From: Thiotrichales bacterium
GTDB taxonomy: Bacteria; Pseudomonadota; Gammaproteobacteria; JAABTG01
Direction of reading: 5' to 3'
Length of the DNA: 34,225 nucleotides
Assembly: GCA_011389995.1 (NCBI GenBank)
Contig: JAABTG010000041.1
Span: forward strand, 1-34,225
Part shown: positions 1-10,055 of the stretch, one piece after another
Position numbering within the stretch: the first letter of the stretch is position 1
How the letters are laid out: each line of letters begins with the position of its first letter
The notes under the pieces: generated by a model
Database searches by the model: none
What the model was told of the DNA's origin: nothing
The model's input: the letters and a program-made list of their open reading frames with translations, nothing else
Translations under genes and position numbers: made by a program

Positions 1-17
1 GGCCAGGCCCCGGTAGG

Positions 18-34
18 GACGCGCGACGCGCGTC
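18..34. terminator. GC-rich palindrome just after the MBL gene
   Basis: Eight-base perfect inverted arms (GACGCGCG / CGCGCGTC) around a single A lie 3 nt beyond the stop codon of the minus-strand metallo-hydrolase gene. The position suits a transcript end for the sor unit. There is no clear U-run on the minus strand and the loop must open at the expense of the inner pairs, so this is only a candidate terminator. Confidence 0.3.
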
Positions 35-37
35 GTC

Positions 38-979
38 CTATGGCCCATGGGTGGGGATGCACTGCAGGTCCTCCGCCACGGTGAGGGCCCCGCCATAATG
101 GTCACGCACCCGGGCGAGCTGCCCATCCAGGTCATCCAGGCTGCGGGCCATGAGGTGGGAGAGCACCAGGCGCCCCGGTGCCGCCGCGCCGGCGAAGCGG
201 CCGATGGCCGATGGCGTGGCGTGGAGATTGCGCGCCACCGACCCGGCGTCCTCAGGAATGGCCATGGGCATCACCAGCACGTCGGCATCCGCCGCCAGGG
301 GCGCGAGATATTTGGTGCTGAGGTTCTGGTCGCCACTGATGACGATGCGCCGGCCCGCGAGCTCGAAGGCGTAGCCGAGGGTGGGTATGGGGCCGTGGTG
401 GACCCCCACGGCGTGGACCACCATGCCATCGTCCCGCCACACCTCCACGGGCTGGGCGGCGGCGGCGGATACCGTGATGGGCTCCAGGGCGAACAGCCCC
501 TGCGTGCCCTCCAGGAAGCCATCGAGGTAACGGAAGGCCCCGCCGTCGGGGGCGAACAGGGCCTCGAGAAAGCCCTCCATCCCTGGCATGAGGCGGTTGC
601 CATCGGGGCCGCTCACCGCCAGGGCGCGGCGGCGCGGAGAGAAGTAGCCCCCTTTCAACAGGGCCGGCACATCGGCCGCGTGGTCGGTATGGAAGTGGGT
701 GAGGGCCAGAAGTTCCAGGTCCTCCAGCCGCGCCCCGGCCTCGCCGAAGCGCAGGAACACCCCGCCGCCGACGTCCACCAGGGCCCGCGCCCGCCCGTCG
801 TGCCAGATGAGATAGCCGGAACCCGCCCGCCCGTCGTCGGCGATGGGACCGCCCGAGCCGAGGACCTGGAGGGCCACGCCTTCGGCCCCGCAGCCCTCGA
901 CCGCCGTGGCCTGAGGGACGACCAGAAACAGCAGCGCCGCCAGGGCGGTGCCAGGCCCCGTTCCCCGATTGACAGCCAT
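38..979 (-). CDS. Exported metallo-beta-lactamase-fold hydrolase (AtsA/RNase Z-like group)
   Basis: A 313-residue protein with an N-terminal Sec-type signal (hydrophobic residues about 11-27, ending near ATAVEG), so probably periplasmic. The metal-site motif THFHTDH is at 94-100 (H95, H97, D99, H100). Further ligands are likely H195 in VHHGPIP, D217 in ISGDQ and H275 in LSHL. The HGPIP motif and overall order resemble the arylsulfatase-AtsA/RNase Z branch of the fold rather than classic beta-lactamases or ETHE1 persulfide dioxygenases. That is a family judgement from memory, not a search. The start is ATG at 979, 5 nt after the sor stop, so the two are very probably cotranscribed. A GTG three codons upstream is an alternative start, and no convincing Shine-Dalgarno is seen for either. 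The substrate is unknown; a role in handling sulfur compounds is inferred only from its neighbour. Confidence 0.85.
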   Translation of the reverse strand: MAVNRGTGPGTALAALLFLVVPQATAVEGCGAEGVALQVLGSGGPIADDGRAGSGYLIWHDGRARALVDVGGGVFLRFGEAGARLEDLELLALTHFHTDHAADVPALLKGGYFSPRRRALAVSGPDGNRLMPGMEGFLEALFAPDGGAFRYLDGFLEGTQGLFALEPITVSAAAAQPVEVWRDDGMVVHAVGVHHGPIPTLGYAFELAGRRIVISGDQNLSTKYLAPLAADADVLVMPMAIPEDAGSVARNLHATPSAIGRFAGAAAPGRLVLSHLMARSLDDLDGQLARVRDHYGGALTVAEDLQCIPTHGP

Positions 980-984
980 GGCCG

Positions 985-1920
985 TCACCGCACCAGGTGC
1001 TTGCGCCAGGTGCCCTCCTCCATCATCGGGGCAAAGATCATGTAGTAGGGCCCGCGGTCCACGTGGGCGAGGACGCCCTGGTTGTGGATCTGCAGCAGCT
1101 CGTAGTTCACCAGGGCCTTGCCCAGGCCCTGGTGGGCATGCTCCGGCGTCTCCCACTCCATATGCACGAAGTACTGGGCCGGGGTCTGGGCCGGGATGGG
1201 CGGGGTGTCCCCGGGCTGGTCGCCATAGTTGGTGTTGTAGGCCGGCGGGTTGGCCCCCAGGGTGGCCTTGGTGGCCCCTTCCGGGTCGAGCTGGAAGGAG
1301 CCGATGGCCGACACCCCCATCTGCTTGAGGACCATCCAGCCGATCATGCCCGGGGCGTTCTCCTTGAGCCACTTCAGGGTCTCCACCGCCCCCTCCTCGA
1401 AGGCCTGCTCGTGGCCGTCCATGACCCAGTGGTCCCCCACCACCACCGCCCGCTGGGAGGCCAGGGCCACCTTGGGCACGGGCTGTTGGCGGGCGAAGCT
1501 GGCACCGAGGGTATGGGGCACGTCGGTCATGGCCAGCACCGGCGGCAGGTCCGAAGAGCGGATCTCGTAGAGGGGTTCCCACGGCCCCTCCACCAACATG
1601 TCCAGGCACGCACCGCACAGTTCGTAGATGGTGTCGAACTGCTGGTAGTGCATCTCCTCGTGGGATTTCACGTCTTTCCACACCGTGTACTGGTACATGC
1701 CGATGGGATTCAGGGTCTCCCGCATGTCCAGGGCCCCGCCGCCGTAGCGCCCGCCCATGGGATGGATCCCCGTCTGCAGCAGCTGCTCGAAGCCCATGAA
1801 GCCGGGATGCTTGGCGGTGGTGATGCAGACCTTGGGGCCCACCTTGCTCATGGTGGCATAGGACTCGGGGGTGTTGGTCACCTTGCTCATGTTGATGGCG
1901 ATGATGGGATTATCGGACAT
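985..1920 (-). CDS. sor: Sulfur oxygenase/reductase (SOR)
   Basis: A 311-residue cytoplasmic protein with no signal peptide. The family converts elemental sulfur plus O2 to sulfite, thiosulfate and sulfide inside a hollow 24-subunit shell, using a mononuclear non-haem iron. Recalled against the Acidianus ambivalens enzyme, this protein matches with an offset of +1: the core persulfide cysteine is C32 (GPKVCITTAKHPGF), the iron ligands are H87 and H91 (HEEMH) and E115 (GPWEPLYE), and the accessory cysteines are C102 and C105 (CGAC). The paired methionines M299-M300 near the C-terminus correspond to the methionines that line the subunit pore. Length is near the family's usual 308-318. The start ATG follows GAGGAG with about 7 nt spacing. 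The gene is the first of a two-gene unit with the exported metallo-hydrolase. Bacterial SORs are sporadic, known for example from Acidithiobacillus, Halothiobacillus and Thioalkalivibrio. Confidence 0.95.
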   Translation of the reverse strand: MSDNPIIAINMSKVTNTPESYATMSKVGPKVCITTAKHPGFMGFEQLLQTGIHPMGGRYGGGALDMRETLNPIGMYQYTVWKDVKSHEEMHYQQFDTIYELCGACLDMLVEGPWEPLYEIRSSDLPPVLAMTDVPHTLGASFARQQPVPKVALASQRAVVVGDHWVMDGHEQAFEEGAVETLKWLKENAPGMIGWMVLKQMGVSAIGSFQLDPEGATKATLGANPPAYNTNYGDQPGDTPPIPAQTPAQYFVHMEWETPEHAHQGLGKALVNYELLQIHNQGVLAHVDRGPYYMIFAPMMEEGTWRKHLVR

Positions 1921-2309
1921 GGCTTAACTCCTCGGGATGGTGGCCTGTGTCGCTTGATTGATCGGAAAGAAATAAAAGTAAACTGCACATTACAACTAAG
2001 GACTATTACATTTGTTGACGGCTGGAGGATGATGCCAATGCAGACCCGCCCCGGGCCTCCTTTCTCACGGTCCCCACCGCGGGGAACTGCGTGAAATCAT
2101 CGAGGGGCCGGCCGGGGTCCGTCGGGAAAGGCAACCATGCCGCCCGCCAGCCAGGCCGCTGGCCTTCAGAGACAAGAGTGAGGGTTCGGCGCAGAAGGCC
2201 GGTCCGGTCAGGCGTGAATCATGGAGATGGCGATGAGCGATCAGGGCCCCAGGGACGCCGCCACGGCGCGGTGCCTGCCCCGGCGGCGCCGTGGCCGGGA
2301 GGGGCGGGC
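1921..2309. promoter_or_regulatory. 389-bp divergent gap between sor and glk, with AT-rich core
   Basis: No convincing gene lies here. About 1958-2015 is strikingly AT-rich compared with the surrounding GC-rich sequence and sits 40-95 nt upstream of the sor start. On the minus strand it contains TTGTAA and several T-rich hexamers that could serve as promoter elements, but no single -35/-10 pair stands out. Towards glk the sequence is GC-rich with short inverted repeats such as GCCAG...CTGGC. A 26-codon arginine-rich reading frame at 2233-2313 ends in an ATGA overlap with glk, but it looks non-coding. Confidence 0.4.
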
Positions 2310-3296
2310 ATGAAGGTCATCGGCGGTGACATCGGCGGCACCAAGACGGTGCTGGGGCTGTTTACGGTGGACGGAGCCGTCCTGCGCCTCGATGCCGAGC
2401 AGAGCTTCCCCAGCGCCCGCTATGGGAGCCTGGAGGCCATCGTCGCCGCCTTCATGGGCACCATCGACGACCCACCCCACGCCGCCGCTTTCGGTATCGC
2501 CGGCCCCGTCGAAGGCAACCGCGCCCGCACCACCAACCTGCCCTGGGAGGTGGATGGCGCGCGGCTGGCCCGGGCCGCCGCACTGCCGGCGGTGGGCCTG
2601 CTCAATGACCTGGAGGCCACCGCCCTCGGCATCTTCGAGCTCGACGCCGGCGACCTGCTGACCCTGCACCCCGGCGCCGACGGCGCCACCGGCAATGCCG
2701 CGGTGATCGCCGCCGGCACCGGACTGGGCGAGGCCGGCATCGTCTTCACGGACGGACGCCCGCGCCCCTTCGCCAGCGAGGGCGGCCACGGCGGCCTCGC
2801 CCCCGAGACGGCGCTTGAGCGGCGCCTGCTGGAGTTTCTCGCCGGCCGCTACGAGCGGGTGAGCTGGGAGCGCGCCCTGTCGGGCCCGGGCCTGGTGGCG
2901 GTGCTGGAGTTCATCATGGCGGACCGCGGCGCCCGCCCCTCCGCGGCGGCCCAGGCCGCCCTGGTCGCCCGTGACCCGGCGGCGGTGAGCCGCGGTGCGG
3001 ACGACCACGGCTGCGCCCTGTGCCAGGGGGCCCTGGACCTGTTCGTCCGCCTCTACGGCTCCGAGGCCGGCAACCTGGCCCTCAAGACCATGGCCCGGGG
3101 GGGCGTCTACGTGGGCGGCGGCATCGCGCCGAAGGTCCTGCGTCACCTGCAGGGGCCGGGCTTCATGGCGGGCTTTCTCCACAAGGGTAGAATGGCGGGG
3201 CTGCTTGCCGGCATCCCGGTGCGGGTGATACTCAACCCGCGGGCCGCCCTGCTCGGCGCCGCCCGCCGCGCCGCCGGTACCCACGGATATGGCTGA
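2310..3296 (+). CDS. glk: Glucokinase (E. coli Glk type)
   Basis: A 328-residue ATP-dependent hexokinase-fold enzyme that phosphorylates glucose to glucose 6-phosphate in the cytoplasm. The N-terminal phosphate-binding motif GGDIGGTKT is at about 5-13. It is followed by FGIAGPVEG, the sugar-binding TNLPWEVDG, LLNDLEATALG with the catalytic Asp, AAGTGLGEAG, and the SEGGHGGLAP glucose-contact segment. The motifs and length fit the PF02685 group rather than ROK repressors. The ATG at 2310 was chosen because GGGAGGGG lies just upstream and the protein then begins directly with the phosphate-binding strand; the longer upstream extension is low-complexity and unlike the family. Transaldolase follows after 21 nt, so the two probably form a sugar-phosphate unit. 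In an inferred sulfur autotroph, this would serve mobilised storage polysaccharide or scavenged glucose. Confidence 0.93.
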   Translation: MKVIGGDIGGTKTVLGLFTVDGAVLRLDAEQSFPSARYGSLEAIVAAFMGTIDDPPHAAAFGIAGPVEGNRARTTNLPWEVDGARLARAAALPAVGLLNDLEATALGIFELDAGDLLTLHPGADGATGNAAVIAAGTGLGEAGIVFTDGRPRPFASEGGHGGLAPETALERRLLEFLAGRYERVSWERALSGPGLVAVLEFIMADRGARPSAAAQAALVARDPAAVSRGADDHGCALCQGALDLFVRLYGSEAGNLALKTMARGGVYVGGGIAPKVLRHLQGPGFMAGFLHKGRMAGLLAGIPVRVILNPRAALLGAARRAAGTHGYG

Positions 3297-3317
3297 CGAA
3301 ACCCATCAGGAGGTTCT

Positions 3318-4286
3318 ATGAGCAAGCTCGAGACACTGCGCGGCATGACCCAGGTGGTGGCCGACACCGGCGACATCGACGCCATCGCCACCCACCAGCC
3401 GGTGGACGCCACCACCAACCCCTCCCTGCTGCTGAAGGCGGCCCAGATGGCGGGCTACCGGCACCTGGTGGACGATGCCCTGGAATACGGCAGGGGCCGC
3501 GGCAAGGACCGTGCCGAACAGAGCCGGCTGATGATGGACCGCCTGGCCGTCAACTTCGGCTGCGAGATCCTGAAGATCGTCCCCGGCCGCGTCTCCACCG
3601 AGGTGGATGCCCGTCTGTCCTTCGATACCCAGGGCACCATCGGCCGCGCCATGCAGCTCATGGGCCTCTATGATGCCGCGGGGGTGGGCAAGGACCGCAT
3701 TCTCATCAAGATCGCCTCCACCTGGGAGGGGATCCGCGCCGCCGAGTTCCTGGAGCGGGAGGGCATCCACTGCAACCTCACCCTGATGTTCGCCTTCCCC
3801 CAGGCGGCGGCCTGCGCCGATGCCGGGGTCACCCTCATCTCGCCCTTCGTGGGCCGTATCATGGACTGGTACAAGAAAAACGAAGGAGTGGAGGGCTATG
3901 CCCCCCAGGACGACCCCGGGGTGAAGTCCGTGACCCGCATCTACAACTACTACAAGCGCCACGGCTACGACACCACGGTGATGGGGGCGAGCTTCCGCAA
4001 CGCCGGCGAGATCCTGGAGCTGGCGGGCTGCGACCTACTCACCATCGCCCCCAACCTGATGGCGGAACTGGACGCCATGGAGGGCGAGGTGCCCCGCCGC
4101 CTCGACCCCGCCACGGCCGCGCAGCAGGGCGAGGACCGCGTCCGGCTGGACGAGAAGGCCTTTCGCTGGGAGATGAACGAGGACCCCATGGCCACCGAGA
4201 AGCTGGCGGAAGGTATACGCAACTTCGCCGCCGACGCCGCCAAGCTGGAACGCTTCGCCCTCGAGGCCTGCACCGACTGCGATTGA
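3318..4286 (+). CDS. tal: Transaldolase (TalB type)
   Basis: A 322-residue TIM-barrel enzyme of the non-oxidative pentose phosphate pathway that transfers a dihydroxyacetone unit between sedoheptulose 7-phosphate and glyceraldehyde 3-phosphate. The family signature [12 protein letters not shown] is at about 30-41. The Schiff-base lysine is K131 in [11 protein letters not shown], matching K132 of E. coli TalB, and NLTLMF and SPFVGRI follow as expected. Length is standard for the long TalB class. A perfect AGGAGG at 3308-3313 sits 4 nt before the ATG. It probably shares a transcript with glk. A strong hairpin downstream ends the unit. Confidence 0.96.
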   Translation: MSKLETLRGMTQVVADTGDIDAIATHQPVDATTNPSLLLKAAQMAGYRHLVDDALEYGRGRGKDRAEQSRLMMDRLAVNFGCEILKIVPGRVSTEVDARLSFDTQGTIGRAMQLMGLYDAAGVGKDRILIKIASTWEGIRAAEFLEREGIHCNLTLMFAFPQAAACADAGVTLISPFVGRIMDWYKKNEGVEGYAPQDDPGVKSVTRIYNYYKRHGYDTTVMGASFRNAGEILELAGCDLLTIAPNLMAELDAMEGEVPRRLDPATAAQQGEDRVRLDEKAFRWEMNEDPMATEKLAEGIRNFAADAAKLERFALEACTDCD

Positions 4287-4302
4287 TGGAGGGTCAAAGC
4301 AA

Positions 4303-4370
4303 CGCCTCTCGGGCTGAAGCCCGACCTACTAAAAGCGTAACCGCGAAAGACGCGAAATGACGCGAAAAGG
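4303..4370. repeat. Composite intergenic repeat
   Basis: Just after transaldolase, the short palindrome CGGGCTGAAGCCCG (4310-4323) is followed by a stretch with three spaced copies of a CGCGAAA-type unit (about 4343-4367). Both elements resemble dispersed intergenic repeats I recall from many proteobacterial genomes, though no second full copy occurs in this window. The segment is non-coding; the 147-codon minus-strand frame crossing it is typical of the spurious frames such repeats create. Confidence 0.5.
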
Positions 4371-4417
4371 AAAAAGGGGACGGAGGGATTAAGGATTATT
4401 CCCTCCATCCCCTTTTT
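4371..4417. terminator. Bidirectional terminator between tal and mgtE
   Basis: Two 18-base arms, 4371-4388 and 4400-4417, are complementary with a single mismatch (C4381 against A4407) around an 11-nt loop. The left arm begins with five A and the right arm ends with five T, so the stem is flanked by a U-run in either direction. The genes on both sides converge here, which fits a shared intrinsic terminator for glk-tal and for the mgtE unit. Confidence 0.85.
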
Positions 4418-4433
4418 GACGATGGTGCCGAAG

Positions 4434-5795
4434 CTACGCCAGCAGGAACAGGGTGCCGAGGCCGAGGAAGGTCATGAAGCCCACCACGTCGGTGACGGTG
4501 GTGAGCACCACGCCCCCGGCCAGGGCGGGGTCGATGTCGAAGCGTTTCAGCAGCAGGGGAACGGCGGCGCCGAACAGGGCCGCCACCACCAGGTTCACCA
4601 CCATGGCCACGGCGATGATGATGGCGAGCCCCGGGTTGCCGAACCACCAGCCCGCCGCCAACCCCACCACCACCGCCCATACCAGGCCGTTCAGGACCCC
4701 CACGGCCACCTCCTTGGTGAACAGGTAGCGGGTGTTGCCGGAGCCCAGCTGTCCCAGGGCCATGCCGCGGATCACCACCGTCAGGGTCTGGCTGCCGGCG
4801 ATGCCGCCCATGCTGGCCACGATGGGCATGAGCACCGCCAGGGCCACCACCTCCTGGATGGTGGCCTCGAACAAGCCGATGACCCAGGCGGCGAGGAAGG
4901 CGGTGGCCAGGTTCACCCCCAGCCACAGGGCGCGGCGCCGCGTGGTGGAGAGCACGGGGGCGAACATGTCCTCCTCCTCGCTCAGGCCCGCCATGCCCAT
5001 AAGCTGGTGCTCGCCCTCGTCCCGGATGACGTCCAGCACGTCGTCCACGGTGATGCGGCCCAGCAGCACGCCGTGGTCGTCCACCACCGCGGCGGATACG
5101 AAATCGCGGTGTTCGAAGAGCTTGGCCACGTCCCGCTGAGGGGTCTCCACGGGGATGCCCTCGGCCTCCGTGTTCATGACCTCCGCCACCGCGGTGGCCG
5201 GGTCGTTGATGATGACGGCACTCAGGGCCAGCCGCCCCAGGTAGACGTTGTCACGGTCCACCACCATCAGGCTGTCGGTATGCTCCGGCACCTCCCCCTT
5301 GCGGCGCAGATAGCGGGCCACCACCTCCACGCTCACATCGGCGCGCACCGTGAGCACATCCACGTTCATGAGGCCGCCGGCGGTGTCCTCGTCGTAGGAC
5401 AGCACCTGCTCCAGACGGCGGCGGTTCTGCTCGTCCATGGAGGCCAGCACCTCCTCCACCATGGACTCCGGGAGGTCCTGGAGGATGTCCGCCACATCGT
5501 CCACCTCCAGGCCCTCGGTGGCCGCCGCCACCTCGTCGGGGGCCATCTGGCGCAGGCGCTCGGTGCGCACCGCGTCCTCGGTGTAGGTGAACACGCTGTC
5601 CCGCTGATCGGGCTCCAGCAACTCCCACACCTCACCACGCTGGCTGGAGGGGATGGACTCCAGCAGCTCGGCGACGTCGGAGGGGTGCTGCTCGGCCAGC
5701 AGCCGGGCGGCCTGCGCCTGGTCCTCGCTGTCGAGGGCCTCGCTCAGTTCATGGAGCAGTTGCTGATCCGGGAGAATCTCGTTGTCGGGGGTCAT
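4434..5795 (-). CDS. mgtE: Magnesium transporter MgtE
   Basis: A 453-residue inner-membrane Mg2+ channel/transporter. The N-terminal superhelical domain (about 1-130) carries repeated LLExxP-type helices. A pair of CBS domains (about 135-255) contains the acidic surface that senses Mg2+. Five membrane helices fill about 285-453, with the pore motif region ASMGGIAGSQTLTVVIRG and the family-typical end LTTVTDVVGFMTFLGL. Length matches the family. It lies 67 nt downstream of the EI gene on the same strand. The HPr-EI-mgtE order is one I recall from Xanthomonas and relatives, so cotranscription is likely. Gating by intracellular Mg2+ through the CBS domains is family knowledge. Confidence 0.95.
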   Translation of the reverse strand: MTPDNEILPDQQLLHELSEALDSEDQAQAARLLAEQHPSDVAELLESIPSSQRGEVWELLEPDQRDSVFTYTEDAVRTERLRQMAPDEVAAATEGLEVDDVADILQDLPESMVEEVLASMDEQNRRRLEQVLSYDEDTAGGLMNVDVLTVRADVSVEVVARYLRRKGEVPEHTDSLMVVDRDNVYLGRLALSAVIINDPATAVAEVMNTEAEGIPVETPQRDVAKLFEHRDFVSAAVVDDHGVLLGRITVDDVLDVIRDEGEHQLMGMAGLSEEEDMFAPVLSTTRRRALWLGVNLATAFLAAWVIGLFEATIQEVVALAVLMPIVASMGGIAGSQTLTVVIRGMALGQLGSGNTRYLFTKEVAVGVLNGLVWAVVVGLAAGWWFGNPGLAIIIAVAMVVNLVVAALFGAAVPLLLKRFDIDPALAGGVVLTTVTDVVGFMTFLGLGTLFLLA

Positions 5796-5862
5796 AGGGG
5801 ATCCGTTGGCGGGCGCGGTGAGGTTGCGGCCAGTATATCGTCCGCGATTGACCGGGGCGGGC

Positions 5863-7604
<1,742 letters not shown>

Positions 7605-7608
<4 letters not shown>

Positions 7609-7880
7609 TCCTCCTCCCCGAAACGATTCTCCACCAGCCGGCCGAGGGCCGAGGCGGCCTCTTCGGCATCGGGGCCCGCCACCACCAGGCGCAGCTCCGT
7701 GCCCTTGGCCGCGGCCAGCATCATCACCCCCATGATGCTCTTGGCATTCACCTCCCGGCCGTCCCGCCACAGGTGCACGGTGGATTCGAAGGAACCCGCC
7801 AGGGTCACGAACTTGGCCGCGGCCCGGGCATGGAGCCCCAGCTTGTTGATGATGGTGACTTGGCGTTCCAGCCGTGTCAT
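7605..7880 (-). CDS. ptsH: Phosphocarrier protein HPr
   Basis: A 91-residue HPr. The phospho-accepting histidine is H17 in NKLGLHARAA, and the regulatory serine is S48 in AKSIMGVMML, the residue targeted by HPr kinase in organisms that have one. No hprK is present in this window. The gene sits between the EIIA and EI genes, 1 nt after the EIIA stop and overlapping EI by 4 nt, so the three are translationally coupled. It relays phosphate from EI to the EIIA(Man) protein. Confidence 0.95.
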
Positions 7881-7881
7881 G

Positions 7882-8274
7882 TCAGGCCTCGCTCCCGGCG
7901 AACACGCCTTCCCTGCCCCCGCTCAGGGCCTTCTCGGCGAGTTCATCCAACGCCAGCTGCGGATAGTTGAGCACCCGCACCAGCATGGGCAGATTGACCC
8001 CCGCCACCATGCGGACCGGGACCCCCGGCGGCGGCTTGCAGGCGATGTTGCTGGGGGTGCCGCCGAAGATGTCCGTCAGCATGAGCACCCCGGCGCCCTG
8101 GTCGAGGGCCTCGAGGCGGCTGCACAACAGGGCCGCCATCTCATCCGGGTCGCTGTCACAGGGCACGTCCAGGCTGTCCAGTGCCAGGGGCAGTTCGCTC
8201 AGCATGCGGGTGACCGTGGCCACCAGGCTGGAGCCGATGCAGTCATGGGTGATGAGCAATACGCCGACGCTCAA
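7882..8274 (-). CDS. PTS EIIA, mannose/fructose family, single domain
   Basis: A protein of about 130 residues. It is the cytoplasmic EIIA(Man) phosphocarrier fold with the active-site histidine at about H10 in LLITHDCIGSS and the family motif MLTDIFGGTPSNIA. It has no fused IIB domain, and no IIC/IID genes are near. It should be the terminal phosphate acceptor of the EI-HPr chain and act by protein-protein regulation (often called PtsA in Xanthomonas-type systems). The reading frame is open far upstream, but homology begins here. The best start is TTG at 8274, which places the histidine where E. coli ManX has it. The Shine-Dalgarno is weak, so the start is uncertain. It lies 55 nt after hemD. 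Confidence 0.88.
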   Translation of the reverse strand: MSVGVLLITHDCIGSSLVATVTRMLSELPLALDSLDVPCDSDPDEMAALLCSRLEALDQGAGVLMLTDIFGGTPSNIACKPPPGVPVRMVAGVNLPMLVRVLNYPQLALDELAEKALSGGREGVFAGSEA

Positions 8275-8329
8275 CGGGATGTCCCGGGGTCGGGGGATGC
8301 GCCGCAACGGCGCAATGGCGGATATCTGT

Positions 8330-9130
8330 TCAAGGCGCACCTTCCTCCCGGGCCGTGGCCCACCAGCCCTCCAGGGTGTCCATGAGGCTGGCGTCGTCGG
8401 GCCGCGCCGCCACCAGGGGCGTGTGACGAAAACCCAGCTCCCGCGCCCGCGCCACCATGTCCTCGTTGACCACCAGCAGGCGCACGACCCCGGTGCAGGC
8501 CTCCAGCCCCGGGCCGGCGATGGTCGCCAGATTCTCCATGGCCTCGCGGCTGGTGAGCAACAGTACCTCCCACTCGCCGGTGGCACACGCCGCGCTCAGG
8601 CGCCTGCCGTCGGCATCCGTCGGCATCACCCGGCGATAGACCTCAGCATAGTCAACCCGCGCCCCCCGTGCCCTCAATTCGTCCGCCAGCAGGGCCCGCC
8701 CGCCCTCGCCGCGAAAGATGATGATGCGCCGCCCCGTCACCCGCTCGGCGGGCAGCAGCTCCAGCAGACCCTCGCTGGTGAAGCGCTGCCGGGGCACCAC
8801 GTCGGGGGCCACGCCCGCCGCCGCCAGGGCGCGGGCGGTGGCCGCCCCCACCGCCGCCACCTCCAGCCCGGCCAGGCTGCGCCCCCGGCGACGCACCAGG
8901 TCCAGCCCCCACCAGGCGGCATTGGCGCTGATGAAGATGGCCAGGTCATAGTCGTCGAGGCGGTCCACCAGGGCCCGCGCCGGGGTCTCGTGCGTGGGCG
9001 CCGCCACCTCCAGCAGGGGGAATTCCATGACCCGGGCCCCCCGGCGCTCCAGCCCCGCCACCAGCTCGGCGGCCTGGTGGCGGGGGCGGGTCACCACCAC
9101 CCCCAGGCCGTCAAGAGACCGGCTGTCCAC
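8330..9130 (-). CDS. hemD: Uroporphyrinogen-III synthase
   Basis: A 266-residue two-lobed enzyme that closes and inverts ring D of hydroxymethylbilane to give uroporphyrinogen III, the common precursor of haem, sirohaem and cobalamin. Sequence conservation in the family is low. The supporting features are the start [20 protein letters not shown], the lobe-linking segment [17 protein letters not shown], the [13 protein letters not shown] core and a [12 protein letters not shown] region. The start overlaps the 3' end of hemC by 20 nt. The usual gammaproteobacterial followers hemX and hemY are absent, and PTS genes follow instead. Sirohaem demand for sulfite reductase chemistry is a plausible reason for its importance in a sulfur bacterium, but that is inference. 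Confidence 0.93.
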   Translation of the reverse strand: MDSRSLDGLGVVVTRPRHQAAELVAGLERRGARVMEFPLLEVAAPTHETPARALVDRLDDYDLAIFISANAAWWGLDLVRRRGRSLAGLEVAAVGAATARALAAAGVAPDVVPRQRFTSEGLLELLPAERVTGRRIIIFRGEGGRALLADELRARGARVDYAEVYRRVMPTDADGRRLSAACATGEWEVLLLTSREAMENLATIAGPGLEACTGVVRLLVVNEDMVARARELGFRHTPLVAARPDDASLMDTLEGWWATAREEGAP

Positions 9131-10055
9131 CGGCCTCCCCCAGGACCTCCCTCAGGATCACGTCGGCGCCGGCCGCGATGAGGGCCTCGGCGAGCTCGAT
9201 GCCCAACCGCTCGCCATCCTCGGGGGCTCCGCTCACCTCGTCCCGCAGCACCTCGCTGCCATCCAGCCGCCCCACCAGCCCGCGCAGCCGCAGGCCCTCC
9301 CCCACCAGTTCCGCGTGACCCGCCACCGGCACCTGGCAACCCCCGGCGAGGCGCCGGTTGAGGGCCCGCTCGGCGGTGATGCGCAGGGTGCTGTCACGGT
9401 CCGCCAGGGGGCCGATGAGGGCCCCCACCTCGCCATCGCCGCTACGGCATTCGATGCCGATGATGCCCTGGCCGATGGCGGGCAGGCACTGCTCCGTGGT
9501 GAGGCGGCTGGCGATGCGCCCTCCCATGCCCAAACGCATGAGGCCCGCGCTCGCCAGCACGATGGCGTCGTAGTCGCCGTCATCGAGCTTGGCCAGGCGG
9601 GTGTTCACATTGCCCCTCAGGTCCCGCACCCTGAGGTCCGGCCGCAGCGCCCGCAACTGCACCTGGCGGCGCAGGCTGGAGGTGCCGAGGACGGCGCCCT
9701 CGGGCAGGTCATCGAAGCGGTCGAAGCGGTTGGACACGAAGGCGTCGTGGGGGTCCTCCCGGGCCAGCACCACCGGCAGATGGAGGCCATCGGGAAACTC
9801 CACCGGCACATCCTTCATGGAGTGCACCGCGATGTCCGCCGTACCCTCCAGCATGCCCTGCTCCAGCTCCTTCACGAACAGCCCCTTGCCTCCCACCTTG
9901 GCCAGGGGGGCGTCCAGAATGCGATCGCCGCGGGTGGTCATGGTCACCAGCTCCACCGCCAGGCCGGGATGGGCCGCCACCAGCCGCTGGGCCACGTGCT
10001 CGGCCTGCCACAGGGCCAGCGGGCTCTTGCGGGTCGCGATTCGAATGACATTCAT
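9111..10055 (-). CDS. hemC: Porphobilinogen deaminase (hydroxymethylbilane synthase)
   Basis: A 314-residue cytoplasmic enzyme that polymerises four porphobilinogens into hydroxymethylbilane. Visible motifs are [15 protein letters not shown] at 5-19, [11 protein letters not shown] at 55-65, the catalytic aspartate D82 in [16 protein letters not shown] at 124-131, [13 protein letters not shown], and C240 in LAGGCQVPV, which holds the dipyrromethane cofactor. These fit the E. coli enzyme with an offset of 2. The ATG at 10055 has only a weak GAGC ribosome site. It is the first gene of the minus-strand block running to mgtE and is divergent from the thioredoxin gene. Confidence 0.97.
   Translation of the reverse strand: MNVIRIATRKSPLALWQAEHVAQRLVAAHPGLAVELVTMTTRGDRILDAPLAKVGGKGLFVKELEQGMLEGTADIAVHSMKDVPVEFPDGLHLPVVLAREDPHDAFVSNRFDRFDDLPEGAVLGTSSLRRQVQLRALRPDLRVRDLRGNVNTRLAKLDDGDYDAIVLASAGLMRLGMGGRIASRLTTEQCLPAIGQGIIGIECRSGDGEVGALIGPLADRDSTLRITAERALNRRLAGGCQVPVAGHAELVGEGLRLRGLVGRLDGSEVLRDEVSGAPEDGERLGIELAEALIAAGADVILREVLGEAGGQPVS

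Noticed and set aside
38..1681. A single 547-codon minus-strand frame spanning the MBL gene and most of sor
   Set aside because: Only the last 313 codons look like protein; the upstream part is a Gly/Pro/Arg-rich out-of-frame reading of sor.
2233..2313. A 26-codon leader-like frame ending in an ATGA overlap with glk
   Set aside because: The product is arginine-rich and compositionally random, with no codon-level or contextual support; the overlap is easily fortuitous.
3965..4408. A 147-codon minus-strand frame over the end of tal and the intergenic repeat
   Set aside because: It is antisense to transaldolase, and its N-terminus comes from the dispersed repeat and terminator.
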